Positions 1 to 5,846 of a stretch of DNA of 5,984 nt are shown one piece after another. The stretch is from Pseudomonadota bacterium (GTDB taxonomy: Bacteria; Pseudomonadota; Alphaproteobacteria; Azospirillales; Azospirillaceae): contig JAEYOB010000370.1 in the NCBI GenBank assembly GCA_023412175.1, positions 1 through 5,984 of the forward strand. The letters are read 5' to 3'. The notes beneath the pieces are model-generated. The model was not told the DNA's origin. It made no database searches and was given only the letters and a program-made list of their open reading frames with translations. Within the stretch, counting starts at the first letter, position 1. Each line of letters begins with the position of its first letter. A program made the position numbers and the translations under genes.

Positions 1-272
1 GCATGCTGGCCCCGGCCCAGATGCTGGCGCTGTCGCTGTGCGCTCCAGGCACCGAGATGACGGGGACCATCGCCGCGCTCGGGGCGGCGGGCGCCGGCCT
101 GGCCGTGGTGCTGGTGCACATGGCGGCCATGCTGACGATGATCGCCGTCGTGGCGCTGGGGGTGTTCGACACCATCGGTCTCGGAATCCTCCGCCGCGGC
201 TGGGTCAACTTCGATCTGCTGTGGGCGGGCGCCCTGATCGGCACCGGGTTGGCGATCCTCCTGATCCGCTGA
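1..272 (+). CDS. Small integral membrane protein, 3' end only (5' end outside window)
   Basis: The reading frame is open to the left edge and stops with TGA at 270-272, so only the C-terminal part is visible, about 89 residues from the first in-window ATG at 3. That ATG is probably internal. The visible part is strongly hydrophobic. One long apolar stretch covers about residues 23-63, enough for one or two membrane helices, and a final helix covers about 71-88, ending in Leu-Ile-Arg. A basic Arg-Arg-Gly-Trp segment (64-67) joins them. I do not recognise a family with certainty and assign no function. The last 68 bases overlap the 3' end of the convergent RibD-like gene. Third positions are GC-rich like the neighbouring genes, which supports real coding. 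Confidence 0.7.
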   Translation, partial: MLAPAQMLALSLCAPGTEMTGTIAALGAAGAGLAVVLVHMAAMLTMIAVVALGVFDTIGLGILRRGWVNFDLLWAGALIGTGLAILLIR

Positions 273-1122
273 GCGCCGCCTGCTTTGCACGTAGGGGTTC
301 GAACTGGGCGAACCATTGCCCCGAGCCTTCCGGTTCCGTCGCATCGTAATACAGCGAAGACATCCGCAGGCCGCCGGCGCCGCCCAACTCAGGACCGGAA
401 ATCATGGTTTGGAAGTGCTCGCCGCCAAAAATGCGGTGCGTGACGGTGACGTAAAGCCGCGACAGCATTCCGTCACGCAGCATGGTCTCAAGCATGCGCG
501 GACCGGCCAGCAGATACAGACTGCGGAAGCCAAGGCGACCAAGTTCCCGCACCAGGGGCGCCCCCTTCACCATCTTGCCTTTGCCGGCGACGATCACCTC
601 ATAGCCGTCTGCGCGCAGCGCCTGGACCTTCTCCGCGGGCGCCGCGGCGCCGGTGGCGACGAGGACGCGCTGCACATTCAGCGCAATGGATCTGGGAAAA
701 GGGAAATTCAGGCTCGAACTTGCGATCACGACGGCCGGCTGCGGGGGCAGCCCGTTCTCCTCCCGCCAGCGCGCAAGGTCCCGCGTACCGTCCTGCATCC
801 CAATCTGTAAGACATCGTCCAGCTGGCCTGCCGCAATGTCGCGCAGGTAGCCACCGTGCGTAATCAGGCAATCGGCCTGCGCCTGCAGTTCAAGGAACAG
901 ACGGAAATCGTTGCCGCCGGTCAACCCCGCCGGCACGTGGCTCGACCCGGTGACGGGATCCTGCAAGGCGATGCGCCCGTCCAGGCTGCTGACGAAGCTT
1001 GCGTATACGAAAGGCGCGGCCGCGCTGCCCAGCGCATGCACCTTGTGAGCAAGGAATGTTCCCTCAAGCGCGACGTCTTCCGGCGGGCCTGGGTACAGCC
1101 TGAGAATGCGCGCTCCCATCAT
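205..1122 (-). CDS. RibD C-terminal-domain (DHFR-fold) pyrimidine reductase-like protein
   Basis: The 305-residue product resembles the reductase half of RibD. In riboflavin synthesis that domain uses NADPH to reduce the ribosylamino-pyrimidine intermediate to the ribitylamino form. Visible family marks are the N-terminal strand with YASFVSSLDGRIA (residues 40-52), NDFRLFLELQAQADCLITHGG (first part at 71-90), and a late nucleotide-binding-like segment LLAGPRMLETMLRDGMLSRLYV (about 204-225) followed by HRIFGG. The RibD deaminase domain, with its zinc-binding His/Cys motifs, is absent. The true substrate is therefore open: it may be a riboflavin-pathway enzyme or another DHFR-like reductase. 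The domain seems to end near residue 275-280. The last 20-25 residues are Gly/Ser/Arg/Pro-rich and are encoded antisense to the end of the membrane-protein gene, so they look like a run-on tail. The start is one of two tandem ATG codons, with AGGAA 11 bases upstream of the first. It lies downstream of the PAS gene in the same direction. Confidence 0.85.
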   Translation of the reverse strand: MMGARILRLYPGPPEDVALEGTFLAHKVHALGSAAAPFVYASFVSSLDGRIALQDPVTGSSHVPAGLTGGNDFRLFLELQAQADCLITHGGYLRDIAAGQLDDVLQIGMQDGTRDLARWREENGLPPQPAVVIASSSLNFPFPRSIALNVQRVLVATGAAAPAEKVQALRADGYEVIVAGKGKMVKGAPLVRELGRLGFRSLYLLAGPRMLETMLRDGMLSRLYVTVTHRIFGGEHFQTMISGPELGGAGGLRMSSLYYDATEPEGSGQWFAQFEPLRAKQAALSGSGGSPTRCRSGRPPTADRS

Positions 1123-1171
1123 CAGCCGTAGCGTTCCTGCGCGGTGGCGAACAGCGGCGTCAAGATCCGCC

Positions 1172-1187
1172 GATGTCGTTCGACATC
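1172..1187. repeat. 16-bp palindrome between the PAS and RibD-like genes
   Basis: GATGTCG-TT-CGACATC is a perfect inverted repeat with 7-base arms and a 2-base centre. It lies in the 93-base gap, 50 bases upstream of the RibD-like start. No T-run follows on the minus strand, so it does not look like an intrinsic terminator for the PAS gene. A dimeric-regulator operator for the downstream gene is the simplest reading. One such palindrome could also arise by chance in a window of this size, though less easily within the few hundred intergenic bases. Confidence 0.4.
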
Positions 1188-1215
1188 AGAAAATGGCGTC
1201 GGCCGCCTGCGCCGG

Positions 1216-1650
1216 CTATGGGCTCTCAAGTGCCACCACGCGTCGGCGCAGTGCCTTCAACTCGTCGAAGCGCTTGGTAACGTCGCGCAGGATGGCGGCC
1301 ATACCGAGCATGGCGCCGCCGTCATCCTTCAACGGCACAATGGTGAACTCCACCGAGATGCGCCGGCCATCCTTGGTCAACGCCGGCACCGACAACAGAT
1401 CCCCGCTGCCGTAACGGCTGCGACCGCTTGCCATCACTGCATCGTAGCCTTCCCAGTGCACCCGGCGCTGCTTCTCCGGAATGATCAGGTCGAGCGACTG
1501 CCCGATCGCCTCGGCCGCCGTGAAGCCGAAGATCCGCTCGGCACCAGCGTTCCAGAAGCGGATTGCTCCCTCGCGGTCGGAATAGATGACGGCCTCGGCC
1601 TCACTCTTCAGCACCGCGACGCCCAGGCGTTGCAGGTCCGTCGTATCCAT
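1216..1650 (-). CDS. Stand-alone single PAS-domain protein, putative sensor
   Basis: The 144-residue protein is essentially one PAS domain. It starts with an N-terminal helix (5-20), then the PAS core IYSDREGAIRFWNAGAERIFGF (within 22-43), AEAIGQ (46-51), LIIPEKQRRVHWEGY (55-69), a KDGRRISVEF strand (93-102) and a closing LRDVTKR strand (121-127). A charged C-terminal helix follows (128-142). There is no kinase, cyclase, GGDEF or DNA-binding output domain, so it must act through a partner or as a binding protein. His65, in the R-R-V-H-W-E-G-Y stretch on the F-helix side, sits near where FixL-type PAS domains carry the heme-ligating histidine. That histidine also occurs in PAS domains with no known heme, so ligand binding is only possible. 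The start ATG at 1648-1650 is preceded by a G-rich run as a weak ribosome site. A plausible promoter lies just upstream. Confidence 0.88.
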   Translation of the reverse strand: MDTTDLQRLGVAVLKSEAEAVIYSDREGAIRFWNAGAERIFGFTAAEAIGQSLDLIIPEKQRRVHWEGYDAVMASGRSRYGSGDLLSVPALTKDGRRISVEFTIVPLKDDGGAMLGMAAILRDVTKRFDELKALRRRVVALESP

Positions 1651-1701
1651 GATCCCCCCACGCTCGTCAATCCGGCAAGCTCCGGCTGCGATCCGAGAAA
1701 A

Positions 1702-1729
1702 ATAGTAAATCTTTTCGAAGCCTCGGCAA
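1702..1729 (-). promoter_or_regulatory. Candidate sigma-70 promoter for the PAS gene
   Basis: Read on the minus strand, TTGCCG (1724-1729, 4 of 6 matches to TTGACA) is followed after 16 bases by TACTAT (1702-1707, 4 of 6 matches to TATAAT). The spacer and -10 region are AT-rich against a GC-rich background. This places transcription start roughly 45 bases upstream of the PAS start codon. It was found by eye only, and alternative promoters further upstream, shared with the small membrane-protein gene, are possible. Confidence 0.4.
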
Positions 1730-1755
1730 ACTCTGCGTTTCGTAATCGGCGCCTG

Positions 1756-1977
1756 TCAGCGCCTCATCAATTTGAAGATGATACCGAACATCACAAGCGC
1801 GCCGACTTCAGCTATGGCCGGCAGCCATGACGGATGCAGCACGATGCCCAACGGCATGATGAGGAGGAGCACAAGTGCCGGAAAGACAACATAGGGAGAC
1901 TCCGGCACATGAAGCCCGGTATCCGCCTCACCTTCATCGACAGCGGCATCGTCATTATCGGCATATCCAACGCTCAT
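1756..1977 (-). CDS. Hypothetical 73-residue protein with two membrane segments
   Basis: I do not recognise this family. The N-terminus is acidic (many Asp/Glu between residues 7 and 19). Two hydrophobic segments follow, about 29-47 and 52-69, separated by a short His-Pro-Ser-Trp turn (48-51). The protein ends in a basic Lys-Leu-Met-Arg-Arg tail. By the positive-inside rule the C-terminus, and with two helices also the N-terminus, would be cytoplasmic. The start ATG at 1975-1977 has a GAGAG-type purine stretch upstream as a weak ribosome site. It is divergent from the LysR-type regulator gene and shares its upstream spacer, a common arrangement for a target of such a regulator. Coding status rests on the clean two-helix pattern and position, not on recognised homology. 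Small denitrification membrane proteins such as NorE and NorF came to mind, but I cannot match it to them. Confidence 0.6.
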   Translation of the reverse strand: MSVGYADNDDAAVDEGEADTGLHVPESPYVVFPALVLLLIMPLGIVLHPSWLPAIAEVGALVMFGIIFKLMRR

Positions 1978-2014
1978 GGAATTCTACTCTCTACTCGGTG
2001 AAAATGTGGAGCAG

Positions 2015-2030
2015 CGCGGCGCAAACCGCG
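2015..2030. repeat. Short GC hairpin in the divergent spacer
   Basis: CGCGG (2015-2019) and CCGCG (2026-2030) form a 5-bp inverted repeat with a 6-base loop. On the minus strand it would lie in the leader of the 73-residue membrane-protein gene, about 40 bases before its start. It is short and could be chance in GC-rich DNA. Confidence 0.2.
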
Positions 2031-2050
2031 TCGCGACCGTAAAACCCTTA

Positions 2051-2079
2051 TTGACTTTGGAAAAGAGAATTTGTTCGAT
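2051..2079 (+). promoter_or_regulatory. Candidate promoter of the LysR-type regulator gene
   Basis: TTGACT (2051-2056, 5 of 6 matches to the -35 consensus) is followed, after a 17-base AT-rich spacer, by TTCGAT (2074-2079, 3 of 6 matches to the -10 consensus). Transcription would begin near 2085-2088, which places the palindrome at 2085-2103 at or just after the start point. The -10 match is weak, so the assignment is tentative. Confidence 0.35.
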
Positions 2080-2084
2080 GCTTG

Positions 2085-2103
2085 TCATCGATATTATCAA
2101 TGA
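2085..2103. promoter_or_regulatory. LysR-type operator candidate (9+1+9 palindrome, T-N11-A)
   Basis: TCATCGATA-T-TATCAATGA is an inverted repeat in which 8 of 9 arm positions pair; the only mismatch is C2089/A2099. T2088 and A2100 are separated by 11 bases and placed symmetrically about the centre, which is the T-N11-A form known for LysR-family binding sites. It ends 16 bases before the regulator's start codon, in the spacer it shares with the divergent small membrane-protein gene. Autoregulation and control of the divergent gene is the likely role. Its position at or after the predicted transcription start suggests autorepression (inference). Confidence 0.55.
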
Positions 2104-2118
2104 ATAGAGGGTGGCAAC

Positions 2119-2970
2119 ATGGATATCGACCTCGCCCGAACCTTCCTTGAGGTCGCGCTTTCCGGAAGCTTTGTGGCTGCAGCCGAGCGCCTCCACGTCA
2201 CCCAATCCACGGTGAGCACGCGCATCCGCCAACTCGAGGAGTTGCTGGGGTGCCGCCTATTCGTGCGCAACAAGGCCGGCGCCAGCCTCACCCCGGCCGG
2301 CGTGCAGTTCCAACGCCACGCGGCGGCCATGGTGCGGATCTGGGAGCAGGCCCGACAGGAAGCCGCCTTGCCGCCCGGACATCGGGCGATGCTGCGCATC
2401 GGCAGCGAGGCCGGCCTGTGGAACAGGCTGCTGCACCGTTGGATTCCCTGGATGCGGCGGAACGCGCCGGACATCGCCTTGCGTTGCGAAGTCGGGTTGC
2501 CGGACGGCCTCATGCATGCGTTGCAGGAAGGCATCCTCGACCTTGCCGTGACGTATTCGGCCCGCAGCTTGCCGGGGATGCGGGTTCAGCTCCTCTGCGA
2601 GGAGGAACTGGTTCTGCTGCGCGTCCGGGGGGAAAACGGCGACGAGGGAAACGACGAGTACGTTCACATCGACTGGAGCGAGGAGTTCCGCCGCCAACTC
2701 CGGCTTCATCGTGCCGATACGCCGATGCCGCCGCTCTCCATTGCGGTCGGCACCCTGGGCCTTGACTACCTGACGCAATGCGGCGGTACCGGGCATCTTC
2801 CGAGAGCGTTGGCCCAGCCTCTGGTCGAGGCCGGGACCGCCCGCATTCTGGCTGAGGAGCGCCCCTACACGCTCCCGATCTACGCCATCCACCCGAACGA
2901 TGGCGCCCCCGCCACCCTCGAGCCGGCGTTTGCCGGGCTGCGTGCGATTCTCACTCCGGATAAGGCCTGA
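2119..2970 (+). CDS. LysR-type transcriptional regulator
   Basis: The 283-residue protein begins with a winged helix-turn-helix domain (about 1-60). Its recognition region, FVAAAERLHVTQSTVSTRIR (18-37), and following LEELLGCRLFVRNKAGASLTPAG (start 39-58) are classic for the family. A linker helix (about 60-85) leads to a ligand-binding domain (about 90-280) of periplasmic-binding-protein fold. That domain includes the DLAVTYSARSLPGM stretch (141-154), an HIDWSEEF segment (183-190) and CGGTGHLPRALAQPLV (221-236). Length is slightly short of the usual 290-310. The ATG start has AGAGGG at 2106-2111, seven bases upstream. It is divergent from the small membrane-protein gene and upstream of, and in the same direction as, norC. 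The effector is unknown. It may regulate the divergent gene, the nor operon, or both; only autoregulation is suggested directly by the sequence. Confidence 0.95.
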   Translation: MDIDLARTFLEVALSGSFVAAAERLHVTQSTVSTRIRQLEELLGCRLFVRNKAGASLTPAGVQFQRHAAAMVRIWEQARQEAALPPGHRAMLRIGSEAGLWNRLLHRWIPWMRRNAPDIALRCEVGLPDGLMHALQEGILDLAVTYSARSLPGMRVQLLCEEELVLLRVRGENGDEGNDEYVHIDWSEEFRRQLRLHRADTPMPPLSIAVGTLGLDYLTQCGGTGHLPRALAQPLVEAGTARILAEERPYTLPIYAIHPNDGAPATLEPAFAGLRAILTPDKA

Positions 2971-3023
2971 CGTACGTGGGGTTCCAGTCTTCCCGGCTTT
3001 CTTCGGCGCACTGACGCACGACA

Positions 3024-3052
3024 CTGCGGCGGCCGTTGGGTTCTCGCCGCAG
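3024..3052. terminator. GC-rich hairpin downstream of the LysR gene (possible terminator)
   Basis: CTGCGGCG (3024-3031) and CGCCGCAG (3045-3052) form a perfect 8-bp stem with a 13-base loop, 53 bases after the regulator's stop codon. No T-run follows, so it is not a classic intrinsic terminator. It could be a stem that stops or protects the regulator transcript, or a binding site in the nor upstream region. It separates the regulator from the nor operon, consistent with independent transcription. Confidence 0.35.
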
Positions 3053-3206
3053 AACAGGAATAACCCCACCCGTCAAGCGCCCGTTTGGGGCTTATCCATT
3101 CGGCACAAAGCAATCATACCTTTTTTCGGAGGGCCAAATCAGTAGCTCGGCTGTTTGACGCCACAATGGAAAAATACCTTCAGGCGTCCAACTCCGAGGT
3201 GCGGTG
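3053..3206 (+). promoter_or_regulatory. Upstream regulatory region of the nor operon
   Basis: This stretch should contain the nor promoter, since the operon needs its own signals and the regulator's transcript probably ends before it. It includes an imperfect inverted repeat at 3060-3095 (ATAACCCCA against TGGGG-C-TTAT, one bulged base, 17-base loop). It also has a T-run at 3120-3126 and a TTGACG at 3155-3160 with no good -10 at the proper distance. I scanned for TTG-N8-CAA (FNR/NnrR core) and for the GG/GC spacing of sigma-54 promoters and found neither. A weak ATT-N11-AAT (3098-3114) has the outline of a LysR site but only 3-base arms. The promoter itself could not be placed. Confidence 0.4.
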
Positions 3207-3659
3207 ATGACAGAGCGCTTCACGAAATCAGCCGCGCGAAACATCTTCTACGGCGGATCCCTCTTCTTCTTCGTCACCTTCGTCGCGTTGACCGTTCACA
3301 GTCACTACTACATGCGCACCGTCAGCACAGACGAAGCCACCCTGACCGACGCCGTCGCCCGCGGCAAGCATGTGTGGGAGCGGAATTCCTGCATCAACTG
3401 CCACTCGCTGCTTGGCGAGGGCGCCTATTTCGCCCCGGAGCTCGGCAATGTCTGGGTGCGTTACGGCGGGCGAGACGATGCCGAGAGCGCGCGGGCGGCA
3501 TTGATCGCCTGGATGCAGGCGCAGCCGAGCGGGGTCGAAGGCCGCCGCCAGATGCCGCAATTCAACCTCACCGACCAGGAACTCAACGATCTGGTCGACT
3601 TCCTCGAATGGACCAGCCGCATCGATACGCAGGGCTGGCCGCCGAACAACGCGGGTTGA
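3207..3659 (+). CDS. norC: Nitric oxide reductase subunit C (membrane-anchored cytochrome c)
   Basis: NorC is the electron-entry subunit of cytochrome c-dependent nitric oxide reductase. It accepts electrons from periplasmic cytochromes or cupredoxins and passes them to heme b in NorB. The 150-residue length is typical. A single N-terminal membrane anchor covers about residues 13-31 and is not cleaved. The heme-attachment motif is CINCH (62-66), followed by the highly characteristic SLLGEGAYFAPELGNVW (67-83). Met116 in RQMPQF is the expected sixth heme-iron ligand. The C-terminal part (LTDQELNDLVDFLEW, 121-135) is the usual closing helix. I chose ATG at 3207; GTG at 3204 is in frame, but GAGG at 3196-3199 is better spaced for the ATG (7 bases). 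norB follows after 15 bases. Confidence 0.97.
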   Translation: MTERFTKSAARNIFYGGSLFFFVTFVALTVHSHYYMRTVSTDEATLTDAVARGKHVWERNSCINCHSLLGEGAYFAPELGNVWVRYGGRDDAESARAALIAWMQAQPSGVEGRRQMPQFNLTDQELNDLVDFLEWTSRIDTQGWPPNNAG

Positions 3660-3660
3660 G

Positions 3661-3667
3661 GGGGGAG
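3661..3667 (+). promoter_or_regulatory. Strong ribosome binding site of norB
   Basis: GGGGGAG ends seven bases before the norB ATG. It sits directly after the norC stop, which fits efficient translation of the catalytic subunit from the shared norCB transcript. Confidence 0.6.
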
Positions 3668-3674
3668 CCATCCG

Positions 3675-5024
3675 ATGAAATACGCCACCCAACGCATCGC
3701 CTACTGGTACTTCGTCTGCGCGATGGCGCTGTTCGTCGTCCAGGTGCTGGTGGGGACGCTCGCGGGGACGGTCTACGTCCTGCCGAACTTCCTGTCCGAG
3801 ATCCTGCCCTTCAACATCCTGCGGATGATCCATACGAACGCGCTGATCGTCTGGCTCCTGCTCGGCTTTTTCGGCTCCGCCTACTATCTGATCCCGGAGG
3901 AGGCCGAGCACGATATCGTGAGTCCAGCGCTGGCCTACGTCCAGCTTGTGATCCTCATGGTCGGTGCGCTGGCCGCGGTGGTCGGCTATACGCTCGGCAT
4001 CCACGAGGGCCGCGAATTCCTGGAACAGCCGCTGTGGGTCAAGGCCGGCATCGTCGTCGCCGCGCTGATCTTCCTCTACAACGTCTCGCTGACCGTGCTG
4101 CGGGGGCGCAAGACGGCAGTCACCAACGTCCTGCTGCTCGGGCTGTGGGGCATCGCCATCTTCTTCCTGTTCGCCTTCTACAACCCGACCAACCTGGCGC
4201 TGGACAAGCTGTACTGGTGGTACGTCGTCCATCTTTGGGTCGAGGGCGTGTGGGAACTGGTCATGGCCGCCATCCTGGCCTTCCTGGTCATCAAGATGAC
4301 CGGCGTCGACCGCGAGGTGGTGGAGAAGTGGCTGTACGCCATCGTCGGGCTGGCGCTGTTCTCCGGTCTGCTCGGCACCGGCCACCACTATTACTGGATC
4401 GGCGCTCCGGGCTACTGGCAGTGGATCGGTTCGGTGTTCTCGACGCTGGAGGTGGCCCCCTTCTTCGCCATGGTGCTGTTCGCCTTCACCATGGCCTGGA
4501 AGGGCCGGCGCGACCACCCCAACAAGGCTGCCTTCCTGTGGACCCTGGGCACGCCGGTCTTCGCCTTTTTCGGCGCGGGCGTGTGGGGCTTCATGCACAC
4601 CCTGTCCTTCGTGAACTACTACAGCCACGGCACCCAGGTCACCGCGGCGCACGGCCACCTCGCGTTCTTTGGCGCCTACGTCATGCTGAACCTCGCGATC
4701 ATCAGCTTCGCCATGCCGCATCTGCGGGGGCGTGCCCCTTACAACCAGGTGCTCAACATGTGGAGCTTCTGGATCATGACCTCGGCCATGGCCTTCATGA
4801 CCTTCACGCTGACCTTCGCCGGGGTCGTGCAGATCCACCTTCAACGCGTCATGGGCATCACCTACATGGAGGTCCAGGAGCAGCTGGCCCTGTTCTACTG
4901 GATGCGCCTGGGGGCGGGCGCCTTCGTGGTAATCTCCGTGCTTCTGTTCCTCTATGCGATGTTCGGACCGGCCCGTGAACAGGTGCCCGCGCGCACCCAG
5001 CCCTCGGTGGCCCCGGCGGAATGA
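3675..5024 (+). CDS. norB: Nitric oxide reductase subunit B (catalytic, heme b/b3-FeB)
   Basis: NorB is the catalytic subunit of the heme-copper oxidase superfamily. At the cytoplasmic membrane it reduces two NO to N2O. The 449 residues contain about 12 predicted membrane helices. Expected ligands are all present: His53 and His328 for low-spin heme b, His326 for heme b3, and His186, His237 and His238 for the non-heme FeB. Diagnostic glutamates are Glu190 (HLWVEGVWE) and Glu259 (TLEVAPFF), matching the two conserved Nor glutamates. The long N-terminal extension of quinol-dependent qNor is absent, and norC is adjacent, so this is the cNor type. From memory of Pseudomonas aeruginosa numbering, the core is offset by 7 residues at the first His but 21 at the later ligands, implying about 14 fewer residues in between. 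The C-terminal tail (about 432-449) is Pro/Ala-rich. The stop overlaps the norQ start. Confidence 0.98.
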   Translation: MKYATQRIAYWYFVCAMALFVVQVLVGTLAGTVYVLPNFLSEILPFNILRMIHTNALIVWLLLGFFGSAYYLIPEEAEHDIVSPALAYVQLVILMVGALAAVVGYTLGIHEGREFLEQPLWVKAGIVVAALIFLYNVSLTVLRGRKTAVTNVLLLGLWGIAIFFLFAFYNPTNLALDKLYWWYVVHLWVEGVWELVMAAILAFLVIKMTGVDREVVEKWLYAIVGLALFSGLLGTGHHYYWIGAPGYWQWIGSVFSTLEVAPFFAMVLFAFTMAWKGRRDHPNKAAFLWTLGTPVFAFFGAGVWGFMHTLSFVNYYSHGTQVTAAHGHLAFFGAYVMLNLAIISFAMPHLRGRAPYNQVLNMWSFWIMTSAMAFMTFTLTFAGVVQIHLQRVMGITYMEVQEQLALFYWMRLGAGAFVVISVLLFLYAMFGPAREQVPARTQPSVAPAE

Positions 5025-5842
5025 GCGGCATGGACTCTACTATCGCCACTGGGACGGCGGCCCGCGCCGCCGTCCCGTTCTACTCGCCGACCGGCAACGA
5101 GGTGGCGCTGTTCGAGCACGCCCACCGCAACCGGTTGCCGCTGCTGCTCAAGGGGCCGACCGGCTGCGGCAAGACCCGCTTCGTCGCCCATATGGCGGCC
5201 CGGCTGGGCCGTCCGCTCCACACGGTATCGTGCCACGACGACCTGACCGCCGCTGACCTGACCGGCCGCTACCTGCTCAAGGGCGGCGACACGGTGTGGA
5301 CCGACGGCCCGCTGACCCGCTCGGTGCGTGAGGGCGCGATCTGCTACCTCGACGAGGTGGTGGAGGCGCGCAAGGACGTCACCGTGGTGCTGCACCCGCT
5401 GACCGACGACCGCCGCCTGCTGCCCCTGGAACGCACCGGCGAACTGCTGGAGGCCCCGCCGGAGTTCATGCTGGTCGTCTCCTACAATCCCGGCTACCAG
5501 AACATCCTGAAGTCGCTGAAGCCCAGCACCCGCCAGCGGTTCGTCGCCATCGAGTTCGGCTTCCCGAACCCCGAGGCCGAGACCGGCATCGTCGTCCAGG
5601 AGAGCGGGCTGTCCGCCGACCGGGTCGCGCCGCTGGTGCGGCTGGGCAACGCCCTGCGCGCGCTCAAGGGACAGGATCTTGAGGAAGGAGTGTCGACCCG
5701 CCTGTTGGTCTATTGCGCGTCCTTGATCCGCGACGGGATGCCCCGCGACGAGGCAATCCTGGCGTCGATGATCGAGCCGCTCACCGACGACCCGGAGGTC
5801 AAGAAGGCTCTGCTTCGGGTCGCCGAACTCACGCTGGGATGA
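5021..5842 (+). CDS. norQ: NorQ, MoxR-type AAA+ ATPase for NO reductase maturation
   Basis: NorQ is a cytoplasmic AAA+ ATPase of the NorQ/CbbQ branch. With NorD it is needed to make active NO reductase, probably by promoting FeB insertion into NorB. The 273-residue product shows Walker A GPTGCGKT (45-52), Walker B AICYLDE (106-112), sensor 1 SYNPGYQN (154-161), a likely arginine finger in STRQRF (169-174), and a sensor 2-like GVSTRLL (223-229). Length is typical for NorQ. The ATG at 5021 overlaps the norB TGA in an ATGA arrangement, which points to translational coupling. An in-frame ATG at 5030 is an alternative and would have GGCGGA nine bases upstream. norD starts four bases after the stop. 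Confidence 0.97.
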   Translation: MSGMDSTIATGTAARAAVPFYSPTGNEVALFEHAHRNRLPLLLKGPTGCGKTRFVAHMAARLGRPLHTVSCHDDLTAADLTGRYLLKGGDTVWTDGPLTRSVREGAICYLDEVVEARKDVTVVLHPLTDDRRLLPLERTGELLEAPPEFMLVVSYNPGYQNILKSLKPSTRQRFVAIEFGFPNPEAETGIVVQESGLSADRVAPLVRLGNALRALKGQDLEEGVSTRLLVYCASLIRDGMPRDEAILASMIEPLTDDPEVKKALLRVAELTLG

Positions 5843-5846
5843 TCGC

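Noticed and set aside
1144..1830. 228-codon plus-strand open frame opposite the PAS gene
   Set aside because: The PAS domain on the minus strand is unmistakable. The plus-strand product shows no fold and crosses two gene boundaries.
2257..3069. 270-codon minus-strand open frame antisense to the LysR gene
   Set aside because: It is fully explained as a shadow of the LysR reading frame; the composition is not protein-like and no ribosome site was evident.
3100..3114. Possible sigma-54 -24/-12 element (GGCAC...GC) upstream of norC
   Set aside because: The GG and GC dinucleotides are too close together (six bases instead of ten), so the strict spacing of sigma-54 promoters is not met.
3155..3168. 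Possible FNR/NnrR box TTGAC...CAA upstream of norC
   Set aside because: The TTG and CAA are six bases apart instead of eight, so the half-sites do not form the required dyad, and the site would lie only about 40 bases from the start codon.
3228..4844. 538-codon minus-strand open frame antisense to norCB
   Set aside because: The product is a charged, Gln/His/Asp-rich sequence typical of the antisense of membrane-protein codons in GC-rich DNA. No domain is visible and the sense genes are certain.
3155..4978. 607-codon plus-strand open frame across norC and norB
   Set aside because: It lies out of frame over two certain genes, starts with TTG, and its product is Arg/Pro/His-rich with no recognisable fold. 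It arises from GC-rich third positions of norC and norB.
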